Positions 12,237 through 23,590 are shown, numbered from the stretch's first letter. The stretch: DNA of 64,000 bases from Undaria pinnatifida (GCA_012845835.1 JABAKD010000024.1:5884109-5948108), one strand, 5' to 3'. Made by a program: numbers and translations. The notes: generated by a model not told the origin, from the sequence alone.

Positions 12237-12722
12237 TTATCGAGCGGTTGAGAGAAGGCAAGGCGCGGTACGACCGGTGTTGAACGGCATCCAGCTGTCG
12301 CGACCCGGCAAGACAGCGTGCTGCATGACCGATGGAAGGAACACGTATGCCCACACTGTGAGAGAGCACGTTGGTGCTTTTTCGCGGAAAAATGGACGCC
12401 CAGGCGGATGCGGGTCACGGTCCGTAAAGGAGAAGATTTGCGAAACCCACCCCAGGAAAGAGACCTGCTGGGCCGCTCGCACGCTGACGAAGCGGCGCCT
12501 ACCAGTAGTCATATGGTCCAACGCGTCACGTCGGATGAAGGTTTGCGGGGAGCCAGTATTGAGGAGCACCGCACGTCTATAAGGCGCAATGGCGTCCCCT
12601 CCGCTATGTATTGCAACCTCGGTAGTGAAAGAAGCGTCGTCCAGCGTCACGGTACCCCCGACGCGGCAGGGGCCGTGTTCTGGAAGTACACGGCCTGAGG
12701 CGCCGCCAGAAGCTATCGCCAA
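12237..12722 (-). pseudogene. Retropepsin-like aspartic protease, active-site Asp replaced
   Basis: The segment VTLDDASFTTEVAIHSGG leads to AVLLNTGSPQTFIRRDAL. Retroelement proteases normally have D-T/S-G at this place; here the Asp is Asn (codon AAC), which would abolish catalysis. The downstream part continues in another frame (12418-12002, with LTGHYFVDILPQSDF). Position between NADAR and RT fits a pol polyprotein. Confidence 0.7.
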
Positions 12723-12915
12723 AGCCTCTGGACTTTATTCGGCGGGTGCGCCCAAAATCTAGACCGAAATCTCCGAAGGAGGACCTTCGAAAGCTCCGAC
12801 CGTGGTTTCCGAGCGCGACGGCGGAGCGGATAAGGCTTCGTGGATTCCAGCATTCCCAATGGGGCTTCGGAACCGATGACGGGAGGCCAAGTGTGGAGAC
12901 CGGAACTCGCTGTTG

Positions 12916-13620
12916 CTAGTTGCTTCGCGAACAGCAGGCCTCACCGAACATTTTGTTGCCTCTCCCTTTGTGTGGGTTCTTGGCTCGAGGGTCGTCCGCC
13001 CGGAGACCAATACCCCACACTGGGTCGAGGGAGGTGGCCTCGGCCAAACGTTTGTTGTCAGTGCTCAAAAGGTAGAGTTTCATAGCTGGATTCTGCGTAA
13101 ATTTGGCGTAGGTGCCAGATGACACGGCACTTCGATTCTCCCTGTCCCAACCAGCGGAGCCAAAGTTGCGCACGCCTCGACCGACGCGTTTTTGTGTGCT
13201 TGGGTCAGGCCATGACATGATGAGCTCCACTGCGTGATGTTCTTTAAAAGCCCTGGCATTTTCGGCCATCATATACTGCTCCGCGCAAGAATATGATACG
13301 TCGTCCGCGACAAAAGACGAAGGACACCACTGCGAAAAGTAGGGCGGCGTTTGCCAGAACAACACCATTTTGTCAGTGGAGTATTCGAGAGAAGGGTCAA
13401 AAGTCGACAGTACCAGCCCGTCAGAGGCCGCGGTAGGAATATGGGCCTGCAATGTCCCTGTCTGGGAACACCACCCCTCGGCACTTTGGGCCCGTAACAT
13501 CCTCTTCTGGGAACGCCCGGCCTCGGGAACACGACACGAGTCCGAAGCAACGGGTGCTTGCGTGGTGGCCTTGTCGCTCTTTGGCGTAAAATTGCAAGAA
13601 ACAGCTCTCGCTGCGCCCAA
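12916..13620 (-). CDS. NADAR domain (YbiA-like) inside the retroelement polyprotein
   Basis: After a disordered lead of about 85 residues, the frame reads as a NADAR/YbiA-like domain: VLFWQTPPYFSQW, then the conserved CAEQYMMAENARAF helix with its Glu, then RVGRGVRNFG, GTYAKFTQNP, LYLLSTDNKRLAEAT and the hallmark WGIGLRADD. The final NKMFGE segment runs into a shifted frame (13010-12759), so the very C-terminus is broken. Known NADAR proteins hydrolyse N-glycosidic bonds: YbiA acts on riboflavin-pathway intermediates, and others remove ADP-ribose from guanine bases. The domain sits on the same strand as gag, PR and RT and between gag and protease, so it appears to be part of the element and not a neighbouring host gene. 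A nested host fragment is the alternative. Confidence 0.78.
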   Translation of the reverse strand: MGAARAVSCNFTPKSDKATTQAPVASDSCRVPEAGRSQKRMLRAQSAEGWCSQTGTLQAHIPTAASDGLVLSTFDPSLEYSTDKMVLFWQTPPYFSQWCPSSFVADDVSYSCAEQYMMAENARAFKEHHAVELIMSWPDPSTQKRVGRGVRNFGSAGWDRENRSAVSSGTYAKFTQNPAMKLYLLSTDNKRLAEATSLDPVWGIGLRADDPRAKNPHKGRGNKMFGEACCSRSN

Positions 13621-13753
13621 AAGGGGAGGGGGCTCGGAGCTGTTTCTGCTTGACTAGAGGCGCGACTCTCCCGTACGTTCACGGGAATAGCGTCCGCCCG
13701 ATTAGGCTGGTGGCCGTGGCGTCACCACTGGCCCGTTGCGCAGTGTCGGATCT

Positions 13754-15406
13754 TCATCCTGCACCACTGGGGCAGACGTAGCCTGATACACGTGGGTTAG
13801 CGTGCCTCAAGGCGAAGCAGGGCCAGTAGACCCTGTGGGCGTCTTCAAGAGCGGGACTCGGGCAGGTTGTATATGTTTCTTGCCCGAGGAGGCTCGATTC
13901 CGTTAGCCCTCTTGGATGAGGGAGACGAGTTAGATAAGCTTGCCGACTCCTCCTTGATAGTACAAAGGATAGAGCGCCCGCTACTATCGCGAGGAAACAC
14001 CGGATCGAGCCTAGCAAAACTCTCGGTGTATTAGGGCTGGCTTTCCCGCACCTCAAACCAGCCGCCTCTTCGCGGTCGGAAAAAAGTGGAGATGAACCCG
14101 CTCGCGAATGAGGGCGACGGGTCGTCACCGCAGCCTTTTTGCTGCGCGACGCGTGCCTGCGGGGAGTGTGCGGGTCGCAGGCTCCTGGGTCATAGTCGAA
14201 GGGGGCAGCGTTAGGGGCACGTGCCGCCATTATCGAGTTTGAGCCGTGGCAGGGGGGAACGGCGCTGGAAGCGCGGATTCTCGTCGCCGAACTCGGGCCA
14301 TGGCCGAGGGGAGCGGCGCTGTGAGCACGCACTCCTGGAAAAGAACTTAACCTGGCTGGGGAGGGGCACACTTAAAGCGCCGTCCCCACAGCCAGCACTA
14401 CGCCGTGAATAACATTTGCAGACGTCGCAGGAGCCCGAGGGTTCTCAAAGGAAGAATATTTCCCGCGCCGCTTGAAAGGCGAACTACAGATACTCGAGCA
14501 CCCTGCGAAACCAAAGGAGGTGTCCGCGACAGGGCCGTCGGCGGACGGGCCGGGTAACCCCTTCCGCCGCCGCGCTGTTGGCTGCCTGTGCGAAAGGTAC
14601 CCGGTTGGCGCGCGTTAGGGTTCTCGCCTGGATTGTGGGTTGCCCCGCAGCGCTTCCGCGGGGTAGTCGCGGGAGCCCAAGAGGCGCGTGAGGGTGGGAA
14701 ACCATCCTTTTTACCAGGCGTGTATGGGCTGTTGTGGTTACCACCGTGACGGTGGTCGCCACTGTTACTGTTTACCTGACCATGGTCTTGGTGGTGCCCT
14801 CGTGATTGGTTTGAACGATTTCGGCGGTTGTTGTTGTGGGTGTGCGAACGATAAGACCTTCCGTCTCGTCGGTAGCTAGTCGTACGTGTTTGCCACCGTC
14901 TGTAAGCGTCGTCGTCGCCGAGTTGGCCGAGTTCAGGGTTTAAACAGTCGCTCGCGTAGATAAATGGGTGCCTACAGTTGAGAAAGAAGTGTGTCTTCGT
15001 GGTAGTTTAGGCCGTGTCCCAGGTTTTCTCGGAGAGCGGCCAAGCGGGCGAAGGGCGTGAAGAGGCCGCTCCAGAGAGGGGGGTCGTCGGTCTTAAACAA
15101 GGCGCTAACAGCGTAATCGTCTGCATAATGATGTTCCTCCAGGGGCCAGCAGTTGGACATTTTGTCAAGCCAGGAGTCGGTGGAATCGGTAACTGACATA
15201 ACAATCGGATGATGGTTCGACCTCGTCTGCCAAGAAGACGACTGGCACGGCACTCGGCCCTGGCCACGCGAATGACCGGCCGGCCGGAGCCCCGACGGAA
15301 CGGATGACCGCGCACCCGTCAAAGAAACAGGTAGATAACGATTTTCGCTGTTGACGGCAGGTGTTTTATTGTGCCCCCAAGTAACCATAATGTGTCCACA
15401 TAGCAT
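13754..15406 (-). pseudogene. Linker region between gag and NADAR, low complexity
   Basis: Several minus-strand frames (15406-14972, 14762-14484, 14371-13754) are rich in Arg, Ser, Pro, Gly and Ala. A Cys/His zinc knuckle would be expected after gag; I see only isolated Cys and His residues around 14600 and no clean CCHC motif. Treated as decayed polyprotein sequence. Confidence 0.35.
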
Positions 15407-17591
15407 CTAACGAGGCAAATGGCCGCGGGTCCGTTGCAATCGAACCAAGGTACAACGTAGGCATGAGTGTCGCAAATTGCTCATTTACCGCCATCCGAAC
15501 CACCTCCAACACCACATCTGTCCCTGTAGATAAAACACGCTCACTCCTCGTGACTACCGATACCAGGACGCGGAACTCCCGACTGAAATCTGAAAAAGGC
15601 GTGCCCTTACACACTGCAATAGCAAGCAATAGCAAGCAACATAGTGTAGCCCTTTCTCGTGTCGACCCGGTCGAAGTGCCTCAGGAACAGGCGTAGCAGG
15701 AGGGTGAAAGCCTTAGGCTCCGATGCGCCGTCGTCCATTCCTCTCGACACCTGTCCGAAAGAAACGTCAATCAAGGTGGTTATGCGGGTGGTCGTGGGCC
15801 TGTCAGGTGCTATGTCACGGTTCAATATCAGTTTGAGTGGGTGGGTCCAGACGGGTACCCACGCGGGCGCTCGTACGCCCTCTGTGCAAGGGTCGTCGCT
15901 GCGCATAAGTATGTCACATATTGCAGACAGAACCGAACGTGTAGGTTGCTGCGTGCCGTCAGACGTGTTCCAAGAGGCGGGGAGCGGCAGCACAGAATTG
16001 AGGAACACGTATTTGTAGGAGAGCTCAACGTAGGCACGCCAAACCCAGTCATCAAGCGCGGTTTTGATGATAGCCGCGGCAGTGGCAATCTCGGCCGTAC
16101 GCGCGCGGGCCAAATCCGAAGAAATAAGCTTCATGCGGCTTGGTGTGGTCACCTGACACAGTCAGTTTGCTCAGCCGTTTAGCACAGGAAGCAATATCCA
16201 CCAGGGAAGGGGTTACTTGCCTCTTGCCTGCTACAACGGTCACTTTGCCGTGGTCCGTGCTCGAGCATGACGACGAGCAGGAAGAGGTGGACGAGCCGTC
16301 CGTTGCTGAACTACCTTGTGCTCTGTTCCGCCGCCCTCCGGTACTTTTCCCAGAGCTGCGGCCACCATCCCGGTTGGGTCGGCCCTGGTTTCTCCTTTGG
16401 CGGCGTCCTGAGCCACCACCAGTACCCGACGCGCCTCCCCCGCCTCCACCACGGCTACCGCAACCACGACGGTTGTTGTGGTCGCCACCGTCACCATTAT
16501 CGCCGTCTCCCCCAGCTTGGCTGTCGCCACCCCCGGAGCCAGGACGTTGCGATCCCCGCGTTCGCGACTATCACCGCGCCGCTTTTTGTTTCGGTGCCGT
16601 TCCTCCAGTGTTTCCCTGGGGGTCGGCCAAAGTACGAGATCGGGGGCCTCGTTGTGGGCCATGTGCAGAGCCATCATCAAGGCAAGGGTGGGAGCACGTC
16701 TCACCTGCCCGGAGAAGGGTCCATTACCCCTGCGGGTCCAGGCCTCCCCCACCGAAAAGTCTTTCGCGTGCATCAACGACAGTCTCTCAGACGAGAGCAG
16801 AGCGGTGGCCGTTGTCACCACCGCTTGCTCCAACTTCGTCGAGAACTCTACTCTCGGGGTAGACGCCACGAACGCGACGCTGCCCTTCACGAAGGCGTCG
16901 TCCCCGGGTGGTGACCCCTGGGGACACCCAGCGGGTGCGCCGGAGGAGAAGGGGGCGCGGTAGCTCCTGCCGCAGTTGACGCAGCTGATAGGGCGAGGGC
17001 TCGTCGCGCCCTCTCCAGCACAAGGGCCGCCTCTCGCACAACGGCCTTCGCCTGAACGCCGTCCTCGTCGTGGCGACATCGGCGTGCCTCACGCCGCAGT
17101 ACAGTCAATTTTGCGTCGTTGAGCGCTCGCTTGGCTCGCGCCACCTCAAACGCCAAGGCCGAATGAGTGTCGGCATGAATGCTCCGACCCCGGAAGCTCT
17201 GGCGGTTGTGCTCTGTCGAGCGCCGAGAGTCCAGGTGGCGGCGGTGGTGCTCTGTCGAGCGCGGGGAGGCCAGCTGAGAGCGCTCCCCCGGGGCTAGCGA
17301 GAGCTGGCGCCGAGGCGACCCTGACCAAGGTGGAGGTTGTTCCGCTTCCTCCTTGCGAACCGGCGAGTCGACCCGATCGGTTGGTGTGCTCTGGCGATGC
17401 CCCGTCGTGTTGTTCTTGGCGTCGTCGCCGGAGCCCTCGTCCGGAGGTCTTCCCCGTCTCGAGTCACGGGATCCCCAGCGTGAGTCTGGGCGTGATCTCG
17501 ATCGTTCCCTTCCAGTCTCTTGGGCCTCCTGGCTGAGGCGTGTGGAGGACCGCAGCTTGCTCGAGTAACCTGCATCGTCGCTGGTAGACAT
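15366..17591 (-). pseudogene. Gag-like region of the retroelement (frameshifted)
   Basis: The likely start is ATG at 17591. The first frame (to 16887) is Ser/Arg-rich and disordered, then a long charged helix around FEVARAKRALNDAKL. Reading continues in the overlapping frame 17079-16240 (KLEQAVVTTATALL, then a basic low-complexity tail), then 16152-15607 (helical, with WRAYVELSYKYVF) and 15635-15366, where PFSDFSREFRVLV and NEQFATLMPTLYLG resemble a capsid. At least two frameshifts separate the pieces. Assignment as gag rests on position upstream of the protease and RT and on composition, not on a clear family motif. Confidence 0.5.
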
Positions 17592-18540
17592 GTTGTTGTC
17601 CTAAAGGTAGTGTAGGGGGGCAGTACAGGAGAGGGTCGCACACTCATCGCACCGAAACAAGCAACATATATCCTCTGCAGGGTGCAGAGGGGCAGCGCAG
17701 TAAAGGGTCGCCCAAAGCGCTCGCGCTCATCGCACCACAACAAGCAGCATTTATCCTATGCACAGTGTAGGGGGGTAGTACAGCAGAGGGTCACACAACC
17801 TACCGCACAAAAATGGATATAGGTGCAGTGTAGGGGGGGGCAGCACAGCAGAGGGTGACACAGCCCATCGTACATAAACGGGCAGCATGCACCCTAGGTG
17901 TAGTGTAGCGGGGGAAGCACAGCAGAGGGTGGCACTGCCAATCGCACAAAATTTGGCAGCATGCACCCTAGGTGTAGTGTAGGGGGGGGGGGGCGCTAAA
18001 GGGTCGCACACAAACTAACCGTAGTGCAAAGGTCAGTATAGCGCCCGAGCAAAGCAGTTTCCCCACCGACCGCACTGTAGAGGGACGGTCGGTTCTACAT
18101 CAGTGCTGCTTGCTGCATTATCGCTGCTGTGCCCACAGGTACATACAATACCAACCGCATTAAAATGGGCAGTAGAACGCCATGATCAGATGTAGAAATG
18201 GGGCAGTATCGACCCTAGCAGCACTGTGATAAGGTAGTATGTACCAACCGCGCTAAGATGGGCCGCACGAGTCCTGACATATGCAAAAAAAATGCCAGCA
18301 TCGACCCTAGCAGCATCGTGAAGGGCAGCAACCGTACTAACAGCAGTAGAAAGACAGCACCACGCCTGAGCACCCGAACAAATCTGCACCCACACCGACC
18401 GCATCATAAACAGGCAATTACTTCGACAGCAATGCAGTGTGCGTACTTATCGCTGTTGTGCCCACACAGCGACGGAGTATTAATACTGCGTTCCAAGATA
18501 AAGGGTAACCCCCCACGCTGACAGCGCGACAGAAAAGGCC
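17590..18540. repeat. Degenerate tandem repeat, ~75-95 bp units
   Basis: Units carrying GTGTAGGGGGGCAGTACAGCAGAGGGTCACAC-like sequence, CATCGCACAAAA and GGCAGCATGCACCCTAGGT repeat about six times from 17600 to 18010. More divergent units with CAACCGCATTAAAATGGGCAG and ATCGACCCTAGCAGCA continue to about 18540. It lies just upstream of the gag start and could overlap what is left of an LTR, but no LTR pair was found. Confidence 0.65.
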
Positions 18541-19257
18541 AGCATCGAACTTCAGCTTTCACTAAATTCAAGTTATGTGGCGTGGGAGATCCAAGACGAA
18601 ATTCTCTCTCGAATCGATCTTGCAAGGGGCACTCGTACAGCATCGGAGGGTGCCGGAGCTGCAGTGGCTGTAGCTGCGGGTGCTGGGACAGTGAAGGGGC
18701 GAGCTGTGTGCTGAATGGGCAGAAGCGAAGTAGGCGGCTCGGCTGCTGTACAATGACTTCTACAGCAGAAAAATCTGACGGTGTACGGCATGGACTGGCA
18801 GCAAGCCCACTATGCTGTGCTGTAGTTGGTAGCGCTGCGAACGTGATGAGGTTGAACGCTACCTTACGCAGTGGATCGCAGTTGATCGCCGAAGATCAGG
18901 GGTGGGGTCCGGGTTGCGTCAAATTGGTAGCTGTACTGTTTTCAGCAGAAAGGGAACACAACTTGTCCGACGCACATGACTGATCGGCGCATGTACTGAG
19001 ACCCATACAATAATCTGCTGCTCGCGTGTACCAGGTACTCAACAAATCGCGACGACAAGGACAGCCCAAACATTCTGCGCGAGTCGTCGACTGTTCTCCC
19101 GAAGGAGCATCAAAACGAGGGAGTCCAACACGAGATCCTGCGACGAGGTAAGGAGTCATCCCAACACAGGACTCACAGTCCAAGGAGGTCCCTCGAAGGC
19201 CGGTCTGGCTCCGTCAGCAGAGGACGCAGCCCGATGTGGCTCTCAGCAAGCGGTGTC

Positions 19258-19812
19258 TTAGAAGTGTTGATGCCAGTATACTTGTCTTTGGTGTGTGCAG
19301 ATTCCCAAGGTTCCCGAAGCACGAAAAGAAGAACAAGTCGACGGGCAATCTTGGGGATTGCGCTGGCTGCCCGAGGAGATGTGCAAGTTATTGCGCAGCG
19401 CGAAGGCTGACAGGGTGCAACATGAAGGCTGAGCGCGGAGCGAACAAGTCTGGTGGGTGGGGCTCAGGCCGGTTCGCTGCGGAGTTGCCGTGAAACAACT
19501 GGCGGGGAGCGCGCGACCAGAAAGCCGAGGCGAAGAGCATGCCCCGGGGAGCAGCGTCTTCTGCACGTAGTCCGAAGGTGTCGTCCGTACGCTCCGTGCC
19601 CGGCGACCAACAGGAGGGGCCCCTGCCGTCTCGCTGCTGTAGTGGTCGCCGGTGGAGGAGGAAGAGCGCTCTCTCCGTTTAGATGCTCCCCGCGATAGAA
19701 TAGGGGATTCGGGCTCGACTAAAAGCAGGAAAACGCTCCTAAAGAAATAAGGGCATCGGAGAGATTCGAGGAGCACTGCTGCAAAAGCAACATCAAGCCA
19801 AGACGACGCCAT
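19258..19812 (-). CDS. Unassigned open frame with a hydrophobic N-terminus
   Basis: The frame starts in a favourable context (AAGAAATGGCG) with MASSWLDVAFAAVLLES and two further hydrophobic stretches in the first 35 residues, then a Ser/Arg-rich region. It could be the 5' exon of a minus-strand gene, conceivably the missing N-terminal exon of the BCS1-type gene downstream, but nothing in it matches the BCS1 N-terminal domain and no splice partner could be fixed. Confidence 0.2.
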   Translation of the reverse strand: MASSWLDVAFAAVLLESLRCPYFFRSVFLLLVEPESPILSRGASKRRERSSSSTGDHYSSETAGAPPVGRRARSVRTTPSDYVQKTLLPGACSSPRLSGRALPASCFTATPQRTGLSPTHQTCSLRAQPSCCTLSAFALRNNLHISSGSQRNPQDCPSTCSSFRASGTLGICTHQRQVYWHQHF

Positions 19813-20347
19813 TTCTTAAGTTATTGGGTGGGGACACAGAGTGTCCCCTGCAGGTCTGCCTTTTGAGCAGTTCCTCGGTGAGTACTCACATATTTAGCCG
19901 TAGTAGAGAAGCAGCTCTTTTATTTCCACAGAACCCCTGATAGCAACCGAGAGCCGAGGGGCATTCCTCGGTTTTATTTCCTGATTAGACTGTATCCCGA
20001 ACAGAAAACGCCAACCTGTCATGCGAAACGGCCAATTACCTATCAAATCAGATAAGTGCAGGCCTTTCGTACCTTAACACTCCCGTCCCCTGTCACCGAT
20101 AAACCAAGGCATATCTATCGTGTTTGCCGTTCGTTTTTGTTGTTGTTTTCGATGCTGTTGTCATTATTATCCTCATTTAGTAGGGCATGGTAGCTTTGTG
20201 ATGGGCTCTTGACAGCGCACTTATTTTTCGCGCTCCTTTAAGCTCACAGCTTCTCCATGGTTTTTGCCAGTCTTCGCTCACCACACTCGAAAACACATAG
20301 CGACTCGTCCCCTGGCATCGCAATACAGCAGTAAGTAGTAAAAGTGG

Positions 20348-20408
20348 TGTCAAGACGGTTGTTTTTTCGCGGTTATCAACCGCGTCAGAAGGAACCGCCG
20401 TCTTGACA
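20348..20408. repeat. Nested hairpin
   Basis: An 11-bp perfect inverted repeat TGTCAAGACGG / CCGTCTTGACA (20348-20358, 20398-20408) encloses a second perfect hairpin CGCGGTT-ATC-AACCGCG (20368-20384). The outer arms extend imperfectly on both sides. Confidence 0.7.
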
Positions 20409-20587
20409 TCAAATTTTGTGGTTTCTTACATACCGGTATGTGTGGTCATATCGGGCACTATCACTCCTCCTTGCAACGCCCACGGCCGTCTGCTTACGAT
20501 GCCTTCGGCTAGGATGTCTTTGGCTCGCTTCGTTGGGCGAGGGGCATCATAATTTCTCGCGCTTGATAGGTTTACGATATTACAGTA

Positions 20588-21039
20588 CTATTGCTACCAC
20601 TACCGCTTATACAACCACTGGTACGAATTCAACAACCTTCCGGTCATTTAATTTTATAAGGTTTTGTCTAGCTTCTTGCGCAGCACTACAAGTTGTCTCC
20701 GGGTAATCGCTATTTGTATAACCAGGAGATAGTACATTTATTTCACAACTTTACTTGCCACCTTCTGGACAAGCCGTGGTCACAGGTGTCGGGTGTATTC
20801 GGCTCGCTTCGTTCTATTGCTACCACTACCGCTTATACAACCACTGGTACGAATTCAACAACCTTCCGGTCATTTAATTTTATAAGGTTTTGTCTAGCTT
20901 CTTGCGCAGCACTACAAGTTGTCTCCGGGTAATCGCTATTTGTATAACCAGGAGATAGTACATTTATTTCACAACTTTACTTGCCACCTTCTGGACAAGC
21001 CGTGGTCACAGGTGTCGGGTGTATTCGGCTCGCTTCGTT
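20588..21039. repeat. Tandem duplication of a 226-bp unit
   Basis: Units 20588-20813 and 20814-21039 appear identical through their length, so the duplication is recent. A third, diverged part-copy runs about 21098-21295. Each unit contains the motif TCTGGACAAGCCGTGGTCAC, also found at 21259, 59008 and, on the minus strand, near 49750. The short open frames inside are by-products. Confidence 0.85.
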
Positions 21040-21399
21040 GGGCGAGCGGCATCGTAATTTTTCGTCTGACCACGCGCTCGTTGGATTTTTTACAGTACTA
21101 TTGCTACCACTACCGCTTATACTATTGGTACGAATTCAGTAACCTTCCGGCCATTCAATGTTTTGAAAAGCTTCTTACGCAGCACTACGAGTTGTCTCCG
21201 TATTAACGCAATTTTGATATCCAGGAGATCGTACATTTTTTGTTACAATGCTACTTTCCAGCTTCTGGACAAGCCGTGGTCACAGGTGTCGTCCCTTCTC
21301 CCCCCCGAGTTCAGCAATCCTACTGATTGTCGGTTTTTCATCGAGTGTTGCTAACTCAAGCTCTCGCACTTTCCACCAGTCAATTTGTGCACAAGTTTT

Positions 21400-21640
21400 T
21401 TTTTGTTTCACCTTCCGGCGGAAGGAGAAAATCAAAGCTAAAGCTCACCACACTTCCACCTATTTTCATACACCTAATGTCTCAATTAAACTAAATTGCG
21501 TTCGCAATCCAGCGTTCTCTGGCGTGTCTTTCATTTCCCGTGATAGCGATAGCACGAACGAGCTGTCCCTACCGGCGGTCCCGGTTATTACCCCGGCAGC
21601 GCAAGCTGCCGTTGTATACGGATGCGTGAGTATCTCGACC
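21400..21640 (+). repeat. Dispersed repeat shared with 62000-62240
   Basis: Both copies start with a T-run, then CCGGCGGA, AAGCTCACCACACTTCCAC, TATTTTCATAC, a central diverged part, and end CCCCGGCAGCGCAAGCTGCCGT followed by GTATACGGATGCG. GGCAGCGCAAGCTGCC is itself palindromic. Same orientation in both places; likely a non-autonomous element or solo terminal repeat. Confidence 0.65.
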
Positions 21641-21991
21641 CGACCTGGTCCCTGGGGGTCGGGTGCGGTGGAGGCAGCCACCCAGAACGGCATCATTCCG
21701 GATACTGCGGGACTTGCGCAAGCTCACCCACTAAATCCCTACGAATGCATACGAGTACGCACTCGGAGGGACTCCAACTCACGAAGCTGGCCTATACCAC
21801 GCTCGAGGATATGTAGCATTCGGTGCGTAGGGGAATCCGTAGTAGGAGTGTGGCGGTGTTGAATTCGAAAAACGGGGACCGCACGGTCCAGGCGAGCGTG
21901 AGGGTAAGAAAGTTAGGAGGCGTCGGGTCGTTCTCAGGTAGCAACTACGCATTGGAAGCCGGGGCATCGCCTAGTACTTGATCGAATTCAG

Positions 21992-23590
21992 CATGGACCC
22001 CAAGCCAGCAGCTGCAGGCGGAGGCAGCGGAGCAGGTGAGCAGGTACCAGCGCAGGGGGCGGCACAGGCGTCGTCACAGCATAGTCTCGTCTTACTGCAT
22101 CAGGTGTCCCAGCATATCCAAGGACAAGGGGCGAGACTGGAAGCCATAGAGTAGCGACTGCAGCTGCAGCAGCAGCAGCAGCAGCTGCAGCAACCGCAGT
22201 CGCAACTGCAGCACCCACTGCAGCAGCGACAACAGCAGCAGCACCCGCAACAGCATATGCAGCAGCCGCCGCAATACCCACCCAATGCTTCAGCAACCCA
22301 CAAATGCACTTTGCACCCCTTCCAGTGGGGGCCGGCTCAAGCCGGTGCTCAGCTGGTGGCAAGTGCCTTTCCGCCCAAACCTCAGAACGCAAGCTTTGCG
22401 AGCATATCGCACAGTATGGTGGCAAAGGACGCGGCCAAGGGGAGGGTTAAACTGTGCAGCGAGGAAGGCTGAGCGATATTTTGCATCCTCCGTGGAGGGA
22501 GGGCCGTATCCTCGGCCCTCTCAGCGGCAACGCTCTCAAACTTAGTTTGAAAAGTGGCCGAACCCACCACTAAGATGCTGAACATGTTACTAACGCTCTC
22601 CAACATCAACGTCCTAGCCTTCGGGCCGCCGGTACCCGAGGGCTGGGCGCAGTTCCCACGACACCCGGCAAAACATTTTGCCGTGTTCATCAAGGCCTTT
22701 GCGATCGTCATGGCCTATGGCACCGAGTCGGCGTCCGAGATCTCCACGATAAGAACGAGGGGGCTATTGGAAGAAATGCGCGCGGTACAAGGGCGTCTGG
22801 AGAAGTTCACGGATCATCACGCAGCCAGATTGGACCCACACAATGAAGATGTGGACAAGCGCATCTCCGACGCCATCAACGCCAACCTGACGGACTTCCT
22901 CGGGGCACTGCGAGATTATGCTGAGGCGCTTCGGCAAAGGCACGCCTTCTTGACGCCGGCCAGCGGATCGTGCCAACCGACGAAAACCCCGCGGTTTGAG
23001 CAGCTTTCTTGACTGGTGGACCGAAATCACACACAACCTATTCGGGCGGTTTACCAACGGGCTGGTTGCACCGCAGCAAAGGCTGTGGGCAAAACAGGGA
23101 CGAGCAAGAGGAAACCGGTAGATTTTGTCGACTCGGTGGCACGAGCGCGGCCGCAAAACCAAGCCGCAAGCGCGGCATCCTCATCGTCTGTCTTCATCCA
23201 GTCTATGTCAGAGTGCAAACCGCCCGCCAGGGTGTGCGCTAGTAGCTGGAGAGGACAGAATTTAGAGAGGATTTCGTGTAAGTACGACCACGAAAACCGC
23301 CACCCGAGCGTGGCTCCCCCACCCCCGGGTGCGCCGCCCGTACAGATGTCGGCGCCGTCGGCAGCGCCTACGCCAGCGACGACTCGCACCGCGACCAGCG
23401 CCGCCCCGCCCATCCAGAGCTCTCCCCCTCTTATCCCCCAGGCATCTGTCGCACGCTCCAGCAACAACCACGGGCGAAGAAGCAACGGAGCAGGAGGCAG
23501 CAGCAACTGCGGGTACGGGCCTCTCCTTGCGACGGGGCCGACAAGGGAAGGGGTGGGGGGCGGTAGCACCGGTGGCGTCGGACGCACGTA
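21992..23590 (+). pseudogene. Gag-like ORF1 of the tyrosine-recombinase element
   Basis: ATG at 21992 opens MDPKPAAAGGGSGAGEQ. After about 54 codons an in-frame TAG at 22154 (one base from CAG) interrupts a Gln-rich helix (LQLQQQQQQLQQ) that then runs to 22472. The next frame, 22554-23012, holds a helical capsid-like region (GWAQFPRHPAKHFAVF, then a Leu/Arg-rich helix), followed after a shift by 23016-23591, Pro/Ala-rich with ERISCKYDHENRHP. Gag assignment is from position before RT and composition. Confidence 0.5.

Larger units (their letters stand above)
9874..17591 (-). mobile_element. Decayed Ty3/gypsy-like retroelement carrying a NADAR domain
   Basis: On the minus strand the order is gag-like frames (17591 to about 15366), a low-complexity linker (15406-13754), a NADAR domain (13620-12916), an aspartic protease (about 12722-12440), reverse transcriptase (11668-10497) and RNase H (about 10700-10150). 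Gag-PR-RT-RH order on one strand is that of a Ty3/gypsy or related LTR element. Frames are broken by shifts and stops, and key protease and RT residues are changed. I see no integrase and no LTR pair, so the copy is truncated or its ends have decayed. It lies upstream of, and co-oriented with, the recognised BCS1-type exons. Confidence 0.75.
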
